DNA of 7,884 nucleotides from CALJUZ01 sp003387805 (GCA_937975235.1 CALJUZ010000124.1:1-7884), one strand, 5' to 3'; positions 1 through 6,428 are shown, counted from the first letter of the stretch. A program made the numbers and translations. Notes: generated from the sequence alone by a model not told the origin.

Positions 1-1231
1 CGGCGGGCGCGCCGGACGCGGCGTTGAACGCCGGGTCTTCGGCCGCGGCCGGACCGGCGCCGTCCGCGGCGGGCGTCTCCGGGGCCGCCTCCGTCACGGC
101 CGGCGCCGCCGCAGCCCCTTGCGACGCGTCGGCCGGCGTGTCCGCGGCCGCGTCGCGCCCTGAGGCCGCCACGTCGCCGTTGTCCAGGCCCACAATGCCG
201 GCCCGGGCCAGCGACACCAGGATAATGGCGGAAATGGGACCGATGATGAAACCGCTGACGCCGAACAGCTTCAGACCAACGTACAGGGAGATGAGGGTGG
301 CCAGTGGATGGATGCCGATGCGGTCGCCGATGATGCGGGGCTCCAGGATGGTGCGGCCGACTACCAAGCCGCCGTAGGTGGCCGCCAGCCACACGCCGAA
401 CATGGGGTCGCCCATCACGAAGTGGTACAGCGCCCACGGCAGGAACACCAGGCCGGGACCCACCACGGGCAGCACGTCCAAAAGCCCCGTCAGCACGCCG
501 ATGAGCAGCGCGTACGACGAGCCCAGCATGGTCAGCACCACCACGGTGACGGCCGCGGTGATGGACACCAGCACCACCAGCGCGTTGAAGAAACCGATGA
601 CCGACCGGGTGAAGCCGGCCACCACCTCCACCGTCTTGGCCCGCCACGGACCGGGGATGAGGTAGGGCAGGAAGGCCAGGATTTTCTCCCGGTCCCGGCT
701 CATCATGTACGTGGCCACGCCGGTTACAAGCATGACGAAAGTCAGGTTGGGGATGCCCTGGAACGTCCACTGGCCCACCAGCTCGAACAGCTGCCGGGTC
801 AGGAGCGACAGCCACTGCCGCACCACTTCGCCCTGCTGGCGCAGAAAGTCGGCCAGATACGGCGGCACTTCCTCGAAGTAGCGTTCCAGCAAGTTTTCCA
901 GCTGCTCCACCAGCTGCAGAATCTGCAGCGTCAGCGCCGGCAGCGCGCTGGACAGCTGCGACACCTCCACCGTCAGCGCGGCCATGCCGAATACCAGCAG
1001 GAACGTCAGCAGCAGCAGCGCGATGACCAGCATGGTGCCCACGGCCACCGGGCGCGGGACGCGGCGCTCCTCCAGCCAGCGCACGGGCCGGTCAATGAGC
1101 ACCGCCAGCGCCAGCGCCAGAAGGAACGGCAGCAGCAGGGGCGATACGTAGACGAAGAACACGTATAAAATTGCCGCGACGACCACCAGGATGAGGTACG
1201 GCCGCAGCGCTTCCTTGTCCACGCGTATCAT
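1..1231 (-). CDS. ytvI: YtvI-type AI-2E family membrane protein (C-terminus cut by window edge)
   Basis: This encodes a polytopic membrane protein of the AI-2E/PerM superfamily, closest to the sporulation integral membrane protein YtvI. The exact role of YtvI is not known. The window holds 410 codons without a stop. Hydrophobic segments lie at about residues 11-46 (a hairpin of two), 62-86, 160-177, 210-234, 239-270, 278-292 and 312-343. An amphipathic region at about 90-155 is typical of the family. The family motif DVLPVVGPG is at 252-260, and EPRIIGDRIGIHP is at about 297-309. After about residue 355 the protein turns into an Ala/Pro/Asp/Glu-rich low-complexity tail that continues past the window, whereas I recall YtvI proteins usually ending near 350-370 residues. 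The start is the ATG at 1231. A GAGGAG ribosome site lies 12 bases upstream, which is rather far, and no better in-frame start exists. It lies 173 bp downstream of the reductase gene and probably has its own promoter. Confidence 0.88.
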   Translation of the reverse strand, partial: MIRVDKEALRPYLILVVVAAILYVFFVYVSPLLLPFLLALALAVLIDRPVRWLEERRVPRPVAVGTMLVIALLLLTFLLVFGMAALTVEVSQLSSALPALTLQILQLVEQLENLLERYFEEVPPYLADFLRQQGEVVRQWLSLLTRQLFELVGQWTFQGIPNLTFVMLVTGVATYMMSRDREKILAFLPYLIPGPWRAKTVEVVAGFTRSVIGFFNALVVLVSITAAVTVVVLTMLGSSYALLIGVLTGLLDVLPVVGPGLVFLPWALYHFVMGDPMFGVWLAATYGGLVVGRTILEPRIIGDRIGIHPLATLISLYVGLKLFGVSGFIIGPISAIILVSLARAGIVGLDNGDVAASGRDAAADTPADASQGAAAAPAVTEAAPETPAADGAGPAAAEDPAFNAASGAPA

Positions 1232-1262
1232 CGGGAGAAGACGCTCCTCGCGGAATCGGATC

Positions 1263-1275
1263 GGGACGGATTATA
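1263..1275 (-). promoter_or_regulatory. Possible -10 element (TATAAT) ahead of ytvI
   Basis: On the minus strand a perfect TATAAT lies at 1275-1270, which puts a start of transcription near 1263 and gives a leader of about 32 bases before the ytvI ATG at 1231. There is no recognisable TTGACA-like -35 hexamer at 16-18 bp, so it may need an activator or be read by another sigma factor. The position between the strong hairpin behind the reductase gene and the ytvI start supports a promoter here, but this is inferred from sequence only. Confidence 0.4.
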
Positions 1276-1360
1276 CGGGTATTCTTCGGATAGACCGGGT
1301 TTCCCTTGGGCGCGCGTTTATTATGATGGCACAAACATAGGGCGGGTATCTCGCCGCGTT

Positions 1361-1390
1361 CCGGCGGCGGGGGCGCGCCCCCGCCGCCGG
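1361..1390. terminator. Perfect 30-bp GC-only palindrome behind the reductase gene
   Basis: Positions 1361-1390 form a perfect inverted repeat (half-site CCGGCGGCGGGGGCG) made only of G and C. It starts exactly 14 bases after the stop codon of the ferredoxin--NADP reductase gene on the minus strand. No T-run follows on either strand, so it is not a classical intrinsic terminator. It could act as a 3'-end stabilising hairpin, a pausing site or a Rho-assisted terminator between the reductase and ytvI. Confidence 0.55.
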
Positions 1391-1404
1391 ATGCGAAAGC
1401 CTGG

Positions 1405-2406
1405 TCAGCCGACGATGGGCTGCAGATCTTTGCGCGACGAGGAGTGGCCCGGATCGTAGCGCGCGGCCGGGTCCACCAGCGTGACGGCGTGGTTGACCGC
1501 GTTGGCCACTTCGCCGAAGCCGGTGGCGATGAGCTTGATCTTGCCGTCGTACGTCGCGATGTCCCCCGCGGCGAAGACGCCCGGCAAGTTGGTTTCCATC
1601 TTGAAGTTCTTGATGACGATGGCGTCGTTGTCCAGCTCCAGGCCCCAGCGCTCGATCTTGCTCAGGTCCGGCGTGAAGCCCAGGGCGAACACGCACGCGT
1701 CCACCGGGATGGTCTCTTCCTCTTTCGTCTTGTTGTTGAAGACCGTCACGGCTTCCAGGCGCTCTTCGCCGTGCAGCTCCTTCACCTCAAAGGGCGTCTT
1801 GACCACCACCGACGACTGCTGCATTTTCTCCACCGACGCTTCGTGGGCGCGGAAGCGGTCGCGCCGGTGGATGATGGTCACCTGCGCCGCGACGGGCTCC
1901 AGCATGTTGGCGAAGTCCACCGCGCTGTCGCCGCCGCCCACCACCAAAACCCGCTTGCCGCGGTAGTCGTCCAGCTTGACGACGGCGTACTCGACGCCGT
2001 GGCCGTTTTCGTATTTCTCCAGGTTTTCCAGGGGCAGCTTCTTGGGCGAAAACGCGCCCATGCCCGCGGTGATGACGACCGTCTTGCTGTAGTGAACGCC
2101 CTTGGCGGTGCTCAGCTTCCACACGTCGCCTTCGCGCTGAAGTTCCTCGACTTCCTCGCCCAGCACCACGGCGGGGTTGAACTGGGTCGCCTGCTTGATC
2201 AGCTCCGCGACCAGGTCCTTGGCCAGGACGGCCTGGTGGCCGCCCACGTCGAAGATGTACTTCTCCGGGTACATGGCCATGGGCTGCCCGCCCAGCTGGG
2301 GCAGGGCTTCGATGATCTTGGTCTTCATGCCCCGCAGCCCCGCGTAAAAGGCGCCGAACAGGCCCACGGGGCCGCCGCCTACGATGGTGACGTCATATAC
2401 TTCCAC
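1405..2406 (-). CDS. yumC: Ferredoxin--NADP(+) reductase, thioredoxin-reductase-like (YumC type)
   Basis: A predicted cytosolic FAD enzyme that passes electrons between NADPH and ferredoxin, or other one-electron acceptors. It has 333 residues, very close to the Bacillus YumC length. The FAD-binding motif GGGPVG is at 10-15 in the first beta-alpha-beta unit. The NADP-binding motif GGGDSA is at 157-162, followed by HRRDRFRAHE at 180-189, whose arginines fit contact with the NADPH 2'-phosphate. The second FAD contact is AAGDIA at 289-294. The C-terminal stretch YDGKIKLIATGFGEVANAVNHAV (286-308, split here only in length: start YDGK, end NHAV) is characteristic of this family. There is no CxxC pair, so it is not a thioredoxin reductase. 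The start is the GTG at 2406, with GGGAGG seven bases upstream. The frame stays open to an ATG at 2475, but the 23 extra residues are not family-like. It is separated from the yclP transporter gene by 226 bp containing hairpins, so co-transcription is uncertain. The name is assigned by family, not by a search. Confidence 0.92.
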   Translation of the reverse strand: MEVYDVTIVGGGPVGLFGAFYAGLRGMKTKIIEALPQLGGQPMAMYPEKYIFDVGGHQAVLAKDLVAELIKQATQFNPAVVLGEEVEELQREGDVWKLSTAKGVHYSKTVVITAGMGAFSPKKLPLENLEKYENGHGVEYAVVKLDDYRGKRVLVVGGGDSAVDFANMLEPVAAQVTIIHRRDRFRAHEASVEKMQQSSVVVKTPFEVKELHGEERLEAVTVFNNKTKEEETIPVDACVFALGFTPDLSKIERWGLELDNDAIVIKNFKMETNLPGVFAAGDIATYDGKIKLIATGFGEVANAVNHAVTLVDPAARYDPGHSSSRKDLQPIVG

Positions 2407-2546
2407 TGCGATGCCTCCCGTGCTCTTGCACCATAGTCCTTGTCTAGCGTAACGGATCGCGGTCCGCGGATCCACAATAACGTGACGAGACGCAAATTTT
2501 TCACCAAATTCCCGCCCCCGAAGGCGCCACGGGCCGAGATCAAGAA

Positions 2547-2571
2547 GCGGCGGCCCGACGGCGGCCGCCGC
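2547..2571 (-). terminator. Candidate intrinsic terminator of the yclQNOP operon
   Basis: GCGGCGGCC at 2547-2555 and GGCCGCCGC at 2563-2571 form a perfect 9-bp GC stem with a 7-base loop. In the direction of transcription of yclP (minus strand) the stem is followed by TTCTTGATC, a short imperfect T-rich stretch. It lies about 60 bases after the yclP stop. This is the best terminator candidate between the transporter and the reductase gene, although the U-tract is weak. Confidence 0.5.
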
Positions 2572-2598
2572 TGCAGCAGCGCTGTCCGGGGGCCGCCC

Positions 2599-2620
2599 GG
2601 CCGGCGTCCGCGCGCCGGCC
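2599..2620 (-). other. GC stem-loop 12 bases after the yclP stop
   Basis: GGCCGGCG at 2599-2606 pairs with CGCCGGCC at 2613-2620 around a 6-base loop. Weaker outer pairing is possible between 2591-2598 and 2624-2631. No T-run follows. Its position just after the stop codon mirrors the palindromes behind yclQ and the reductase gene, suggesting a 3'-end structure. Confidence 0.45.
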
Positions 2621-2632
2621 TCCGGCGGGCCG

Positions 2633-3412
2633 TCAGCGGGCCACCGTCAGCTCGGGCAGAAAGTAGAGACACACTTTGCAGCGGTCGAACTCGTGGATGT
2701 CGAACTGCATGTCGTACACGTCGTGCAGCACGTCCTGGCGGATGATTTCCTCCACGGAGCCGTGGGCCACCACCCGGCCGTGCTTCATGGCCACGATGTC
2801 GTCGGAGTAGCTGGACGCGAAATTGATGTCGTGCAGCACCAGCACCACCGTCTTGCCCAGCTCGTCCACCAGCCGCCGCAGCACTTTCATAATCTGCACC
2901 GAGTGCTTCATGTCCAGGTTGTTCAGCGGCTCGTCCAGCAGCACGTACTCCGTGTCCTGCGCCACGACCATGGCGATAAAGGCCCGCTGGCGCTCGCCGC
3001 CGCTGAGCTCGTCCAGAAACTTGTGCTGAAGGTCGCCCAGGTTCATGTACTCGATGGCCTGATCCACGTGCTCCATGTCGGCTTTGGTGAGCCGCCCCTG
3101 GGAGTAGGGGAAGCGGCCGAAGCCGACCAGATCCCGCACCGTGAGCCGCAGGCTCAGGTGGTTGGTCTGCTTCAAGATGGCCACCTTCCGGGCCAGCTCC
3201 ATGCTGTCCCACGACCTGACCGAGCGCCCTTCCACCAGCACGTCGCCCTGATCCATGGGCGCGAGCCGGCTCATGAGGGCCAGCAGCGTGCTCTTGCCGG
3301 CGCCGTTGGGCCCGATCAGCGACGTGATGCGGTTTTTCTTGATGGTGACGGTGACGTCGTCCACCGCCGTCGTCGGCCCGTACCGCTTCGAGACGTGAAT
3401 GGCCTGAATCAT
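2633..3412 (-). CDS. yclP: Siderophore ABC transporter ATPase (YclP-like)
   Basis: The ATP-hydrolysing subunit of a ferric siderophore importer, acting on the cytosolic face of the YclN/YclO pair. It has 259 residues, the usual length for the family. Walker A GPNGAGKST is at 34-42, the Q-loop glutamine at 82, the ABC signature LSGGERQR at 136-143, Walker B YVLLDEP at 156-162, the D-loop NNLD at 164-167 and the H-loop histidine in LVLHDINF at 194. All catalytic positions are intact. The stretches FGRFPYSQGRLT (98-109) and EPLNNLDMKHSVQIMK (161-176) agree with Bacillus YclP as I recall it. The start is the ATG at 3412, with AAGGAG eight bases upstream. It overlaps the yclO stop by 4 bp (ATGA), which implies translational coupling. 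The C-terminus carries a CKVC pair at 245-248 that I do not recall in the Bacillus protein. It is the last gene of the operon. Confidence 0.95.
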   Translation of the reverse strand: MIQAIHVSKRYGPTTAVDDVTVTIKKNRITSLIGPNGAGKSTLLALMSRLAPMDQGDVLVEGRSVRSWDSMELARKVAILKQTNHLSLRLTVRDLVGFGRFPYSQGRLTKADMEHVDQAIEYMNLGDLQHKFLDELSGGERQRAFIAMVVAQDTEYVLLDEPLNNLDMKHSVQIMKVLRRLVDELGKTVVLVLHDINFASSYSDDIVAMKHGRVVAHGSVEEIIRQDVLHDVYDMQFDIHEFDRCKVCLYFLPELTVAR

Positions 3413-4395
3413 TTCTGACTCTCCTTCAGCACGAGATATAGGAAGTACGCGCCGCCCGCCAGATTGACGATGACGCTGACCGGGAGCGAGAAGGCCAGCA
3501 CCCGCTCCACCAGCAGCAAGCCGCCGCTCAGCATGCCGACGCCCGCCAGCACCGTGCCGGCCAAAAGCGTCGAGTGGCGGTAGTCGCCCAGAAACTGATG
3601 GGCGATGTTGACGGTCAAAAGCCCGAGAAACGTAATGGGCCCCACCAGCGCCGTGGCCACCGCGGTCAGCAAAATAACCGCGGTCCAAAGCCGCCGCACG
3701 ATGCGGGGGTAGTCCACGCCCAGATTGACGGCGTGCTCCCGGCCCAGCGCCAGCACGTCCAGGTACTTCAGGCACGGCCGCACGTACAAAGCGACCAGCC
3801 CCACCGCGCCGGCGGCCAGCGCCAGCACGTGCAGCCGCACGTTGTTGAAGCTGGCGAAGGTGCGGCTTTGCGTGATGAGAAACTCGTTGGGATCGATAAT
3901 CATCTGCAAAAACGACGCCAAACTTTGAAACAGCGTGCCGGCGATGAGGCCGATGAGCAAAATGAAGTACACGTTGTACTTGTCCGTGCGGAAGAGCCCT
4001 TGGTAGAGCGATCCCGCAAACAGCGTCAACAGCCCCGCCGACAGCACGAAATGCAGCAGCGCGTCGGTCCACGCGGCGCTGGCCGCGCCCAGCACGAACA
4101 CCACCGCGGTCTGCATCAGCACGTACAGCGAATCTAGGCCGATGATGCCGGGCGTCAAAATGCGGTTGTGCGTCAGCGTCTGGAAGATGACGGTGGCGCC
4201 GCCGGTGGCCAGCGCCGTCAGCAGCACCGCGCCCATGACCGTCAGACGCCGGCTCAGGGCGAACTTCCAGTCGCCCTGGATGTTCAGCACCAAAAACAGC
4301 AGGATGAAAACCGCCGTCACGGCCGCGGCCGCCCAAAGCCGGCCCCGCACCGCCCGCGCCCGCACCGCGGCCGCCGCCGTCGCCGCCGTCGTCAT
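3409..4395 (-). CDS. yclO: Siderophore ABC transporter permease (YclO-like, FecCD family)
   Basis: One of two membrane subunits of the ferric siderophore importer. It has 328 residues and about nine hydrophobic segments from residue 20 to 323. Family landmarks are FQTLTHNRILTPGIIGLDSL (71-90), the segment FASFNNV (180-186), ALGREHAVNLGVDYPR (216-231, the cytoplasmic coupling helix that docks on the ATPase) and GPITFLGLLTVNIAHQFLG (252-270). The first 20 residues are Ala/Arg-rich and longer than I recall for the Bacillus homologue. The start is the ATG at 4395, with GGAGG nine bases upstream, overlapping the yclN stop by 4 bp. Its own stop overlaps the yclP start in the same way. It is expected to pair as a heterodimer with YclN, as the two differ clearly in sequence. 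Confidence 0.94.
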   Translation of the reverse strand: MTTAATAAAAVRARAVRGRLWAAAAVTAVFILLFLVLNIQGDWKFALSRRLTVMGAVLLTALATGGATVIFQTLTHNRILTPGIIGLDSLYVLMQTAVVFVLGAASAAWTDALLHFVLSAGLLTLFAGSLYQGLFRTDKYNVYFILLIGLIAGTLFQSLASFLQMIIDPNEFLITQSRTFASFNNVRLHVLALAAGAVGLVALYVRPCLKYLDVLALGREHAVNLGVDYPRIVRRLWTAVILLTAVATALVGPITFLGLLTVNIAHQFLGDYRHSTLLAGTVLAGVGMLSGGLLLVERVLAFSLPVSVIVNLAGGAYFLYLVLKESQK

Positions 4396-5414
4396 GCCCC
4401 GACGCCTCCTCGCGCGCCCCGCGCGTTCCCGCGCAGCAGCAGGAACAGGAACACCGCGCTGCCGAGGACGCCCATGATGAGCCCCACCGACACCTCATAC
4501 GGATGGATGATGATGCGGCCGATGACGTCGCAGCCCACCACCAGGGCCGCGCCCAGAAGGGCCGTGTGGGGCAGGTTCTTGCGCACGTTGTCGCCGCGGT
4601 AAATCGTCACGATGTTGGGCACCACCAGGCCCAAAAACGGCAGCGAGCCCACGGTGAGCACCACCGCCGACGACACCGCCGCCACGATGAAAAGGCCCAC
4701 GTTGACGACGCGGCGGTAGTTGAGCCCCAGGTTGGCCGCGAAGGAGTCGCCCATGCCGGCGATGGTGAAGCGGTCCGCGTACACGTACGCGACGGCCATC
4801 AGCGGCACGCCGACGTAGAGCATCTCGTAGCGGCCCCGCAAAATCATGGAAAAATCACCGTGCAGCCACGTGGCCAGGCTTTGCAGAAGATCGAACCGGT
4901 ACGCGACCGATGTCGTCACGGAGCTGACGATGTTGCCGAACATGAGCCCCACCAGCGGGATGAAGATGGTGTTCTTGATCTTGACCCGCTCCACGATGCG
5001 AATGAAGACGTACGTCCCCGCCAGCGCGAAGGCGAAGGCCACGGCCGTCTTCTGCAAAAGGCTCGCACCCGGAAACACGAGGAGCCCCACCAGCACGCCC
5101 AGCCGGGCCGCGTCCATCGTCCCCGCGGTGGTGGGGGAGACGAACTTGTTGCGGGTCAGCTGCTGCATGATGGTGCCCGCGATGGCCAGCGACGCGCCGG
5201 CCATGACGGCGCTGAGCAGCCTGGGCACGCGGGTGATGGACAAAATTTGCTTCTGCAGCGGCGACAGATCAAAAATGTCCCGCGGCGAAATGCTGCTCAC
5301 GCCTACGAAGAGCGAAATGAACGACAACGTCAGCAGGACGGCCGCAAGAGCCGTCAGCTGCACGGCGTTTCGCTTGTCCAGCGGCATGACCGACACTCGT
5401 CTGACACGCCCCAT
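4392..5414 (-). CDS. yclN: Siderophore ABC transporter permease (YclN-like, FecCD family)
   Basis: The partner membrane subunit of the importer, 340 residues from the first ATG. Recognisable family stretches are IMQQLTRNKFVSPTTAGTMD (82-101), FIPLVGLMFGNIVSS (151-165), FDLLQSLATWLHGDFS (174-189), AGMGDSFAANLGLNYRRVVN (219-238, the ATPase-docking segment), LPFLGLVVPNIV (258-269) and YRGDN (272-276). They match Bacillus YclN closely from memory. The start is uncertain. The first ATG (5414) follows an in-frame TAG directly. The only G-run upstream, GGGGG at 5429-5425, lies ten bases away inside the 3' arm of a perfect hairpin. Met10 (5387) would give an N-terminus nearer the Bacillus length but also lacks a ribosome site. 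The gene begins 50 bp after the yclQ stop, with that hairpin in between, and its stop overlaps the yclO start by 4 bp. Confidence 0.93.
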   Translation of the reverse strand: MGRVRRVSVMPLDKRNAVQLTALAAVLLTLSFISLFVGVSSISPRDIFDLSPLQKQILSITRVPRLLSAVMAGASLAIAGTIMQQLTRNKFVSPTTAGTMDAARLGVLVGLLVFPGASLLQKTAVAFAFALAGTYVFIRIVERVKIKNTIFIPLVGLMFGNIVSSVTTSVAYRFDLLQSLATWLHGDFSMILRGRYEMLYVGVPLMAVAYVYADRFTIAGMGDSFAANLGLNYRRVVNVGLFIVAAVSSAVVLTVGSLPFLGLVVPNIVTIYRGDNVRKNLPHTALLGAALVVGCDVIGRIIIHPYEVSVGLIMGVLGSAVFLFLLLRGNARGARGGVGA

Positions 5415-5424
5415 CTATGCGCAT

Positions 5425-5450
5425 CCCCCGGCGGGCCGGCCCGCCGGGGG
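5425..5450. other. Perfect 26-bp palindrome between yclQ and yclN
   Basis: Positions 5425-5450 form a perfect GC-only inverted repeat (half-site CCCCCGGCGGGCC). It starts exactly 14 bases after the yclQ stop and ends 10 bases before the yclN start. There is no T-run after it. In binding-protein-dependent importers, a hairpin after the binding-protein gene commonly protects its mRNA and lets it be made in excess over the permeases, as with REP elements behind malE. The same fold would bury the only Shine-Dalgarno-like G-run of yclN. The structure is seen in the sequence; the role is inferred. Confidence 0.6.
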
Positions 5451-5464
5451 CGTAATAACGTGCG

Positions 5465-6427
5465 TCAGCGGCTCAACGCCTGCTCAATGTCGGCGATCAT
5501 CATCGCCAGCGATTGCAGGCCGCCGCCCGACAAGTACCAGTAGCTCGGCTCGAGATACACGATGTGGCCGTTCCGGTACGCACGGGTCAGCATGACCAGC
5601 TCGTTCTCCACCACCTGGCGGGCCGTCTGGCCGGCGCCGCCGGCCACCACCGCGTCACGGTCGATGACGAACAGGTAATCCGGATCCCGCACGACCACGT
5701 ACTCCCAGGAGATGCTCTGCCCGTGGGTGGACGAGACGATGGTGTCGTCCACGGGCGTCACGCCGAACTCGTCGTGGATGAAGCCGTAGCGGGAGCCGGG
5801 GCCGTACGCGCTGGCCCGGCCGCCGGTGATCAGCAAAATCAGGGCGCTCTTGCCCTGGCTCAGGGAGCGCACCCGGGCGACGGCGGCGTCGATCTTGGCC
5901 AGCTCGGCCTCGACCTGGTCCTCCACGCCGAAAATCCGGCCCAGCGTGCGCATGTCCTTCTTGACGGAACCCAGGTAGTCGGCGAAGTCCGGACCGATGT
6001 AAATGGTGGGCGCCAGCTTGGCCAGTTCGTCGTAGTGGGCGGCCGTGCGGCTCGAGATGATGATCAGGTCCGGCTTCAGGGCGTTGACGGCTTCGTAGTC
6101 CGGCTCCTGCAGCGTGCCCACGTTGACGTACTTGTCGTCGCCGTACTTGGCCAGGTACGCGGGAATGTTGCTCTTGGGCAGCCCGACCACGTCAATGCCC
6201 AGCAGATCCAGCGAGTCCAGCACGCCGAAGTCGAAGACGACCACCCGCTGCGGGTGGACCGGCACCGCGGCGGTGCCCAGCTCGTGCTGGACCTCGATGG
6301 TCTGCGCGTGGGCGCCGAAGCCGGCCGCGGCGACAAAGACAACGAGCGAGAAGGCAAACAGCAAGGACTTGTAGAACAATCCGTCGTGACGAGACCGCCG
6401 GGTGCCCGGCGCCGTCCTGTGCGACAT
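5465..6427 (-). CDS. yclQ: Ferric siderophore substrate-binding protein (YclQ/CeuE-like)
   Basis: An extracytoplasmic binding protein that captures a ferric catecholate siderophore and delivers it to YclN/YclO. It has 320 residues (Bacillus YclQ is about 317). Residues 1-41 form a long Sec-type signal: basic N-region (RTAPGTRRSRH), hydrophobic core at about 21-37 and a likely signal peptidase I site AHA-QT after Ala41. There is no lipobox cysteine. The mature part follows the family throughout: RVVVFDFGVLDSLDLLG (61-77), KPDLIIISSR (118-127), GSRYGFIHDEFGV (211-223), STHGQSISWEY (233-243), PDYLFVIDRD (249-258) and EPSYWYLSGGG (293-303). Arg127, Arg213, Arg257 and His235 sit where CeuE has its catecholate-binding arginines and iron-binding histidine. 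The start is the ATG at 6427, with GAGGG seven bases upstream. The open frame extends much further upstream without family similarity. It is the first gene of the operon, next to a promoter and a palindromic operator. Confidence 0.94.
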   Translation of the reverse strand: MSHRTAPGTRRSRHDGLFYKSLLFAFSLVVFVAAAGFGAHAQTIEVQHELGTAAVPVHPQRVVVFDFGVLDSLDLLGIDVVGLPKSNIPAYLAKYGDDKYVNVGTLQEPDYEAVNALKPDLIIISSRTAAHYDELAKLAPTIYIGPDFADYLGSVKKDMRTLGRIFGVEDQVEAELAKIDAAVARVRSLSQGKSALILLITGGRASAYGPGSRYGFIHDEFGVTPVDDTIVSSTHGQSISWEYVVVRDPDYLFVIDRDAVVAGGAGQTARQVVENELVMLTRAYRNGHIVYLEPSYWYLSGGGLQSLAMMIADIEQALSR

Positions 6428-6428
6428 T

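Larger units (their letters stand above)
2407..2632. other. 226-bp intergenic gap between yclP and the reductase gene
   Basis: No gene is supported here. The half next to yclP is nearly pure GC and holds two stem-loops (2547-2571 and 2599-2620, listed separately). The half next to the reductase gene is more AT-rich. It contains an imperfect inverted repeat at 2454-2473, where GGATC-GCGG and CCGC-(G)-GATCC flank a single T, with one G bulged. I find no -35/-10 pair with good spacing. The plus-strand reading frame through here has no ribosome site and runs antisense into yclP. Confidence 0.6.

Noticed and set aside
308..1168. Plus-strand frame of 286 codons rich in His, Gln and Arg opposite ytvI
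   Set aside because: Antisense shadow of the membrane protein gene; the His/Gln richness comes from reversed Leu/Val/Trp codons.
1405..2406. Thioredoxin reductase identity for the flavoprotein
   Set aside because: The redox-active CxxC pair is absent and the C-terminal family stretch is that of YumC-type ferredoxin--NADP reductases.
1444..2436. Long plus-strand open frame of 330 codons opposite the reductase gene
   Set aside because: It is rich in His, Arg, Val and Gly without family features and lies exactly antisense to a certain enzyme gene. Such frames are a normal effect of high GC at third codon positions.
3413..4498. N-terminal extension of the yclP frame to 621 residues
   Set aside because: It runs out of frame through yclO. 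The ATG at 3412 has a good ribosome site and gives the family length.
4503..5543. Plus-strand frame of 346 codons opposite yclN and the end of yclQ
   Set aside because: Crosses a gene boundary and the intergenic hairpin on the other strand, has no ribosome site and is of very biased composition.
6385..6427. Twin-arginine (Tat) signal in the binding protein (TRRSRH)
   Set aside because: The residues after the two arginines do not fit the RRxFLK pattern, and the hydrophobic core is long and Sec-like.
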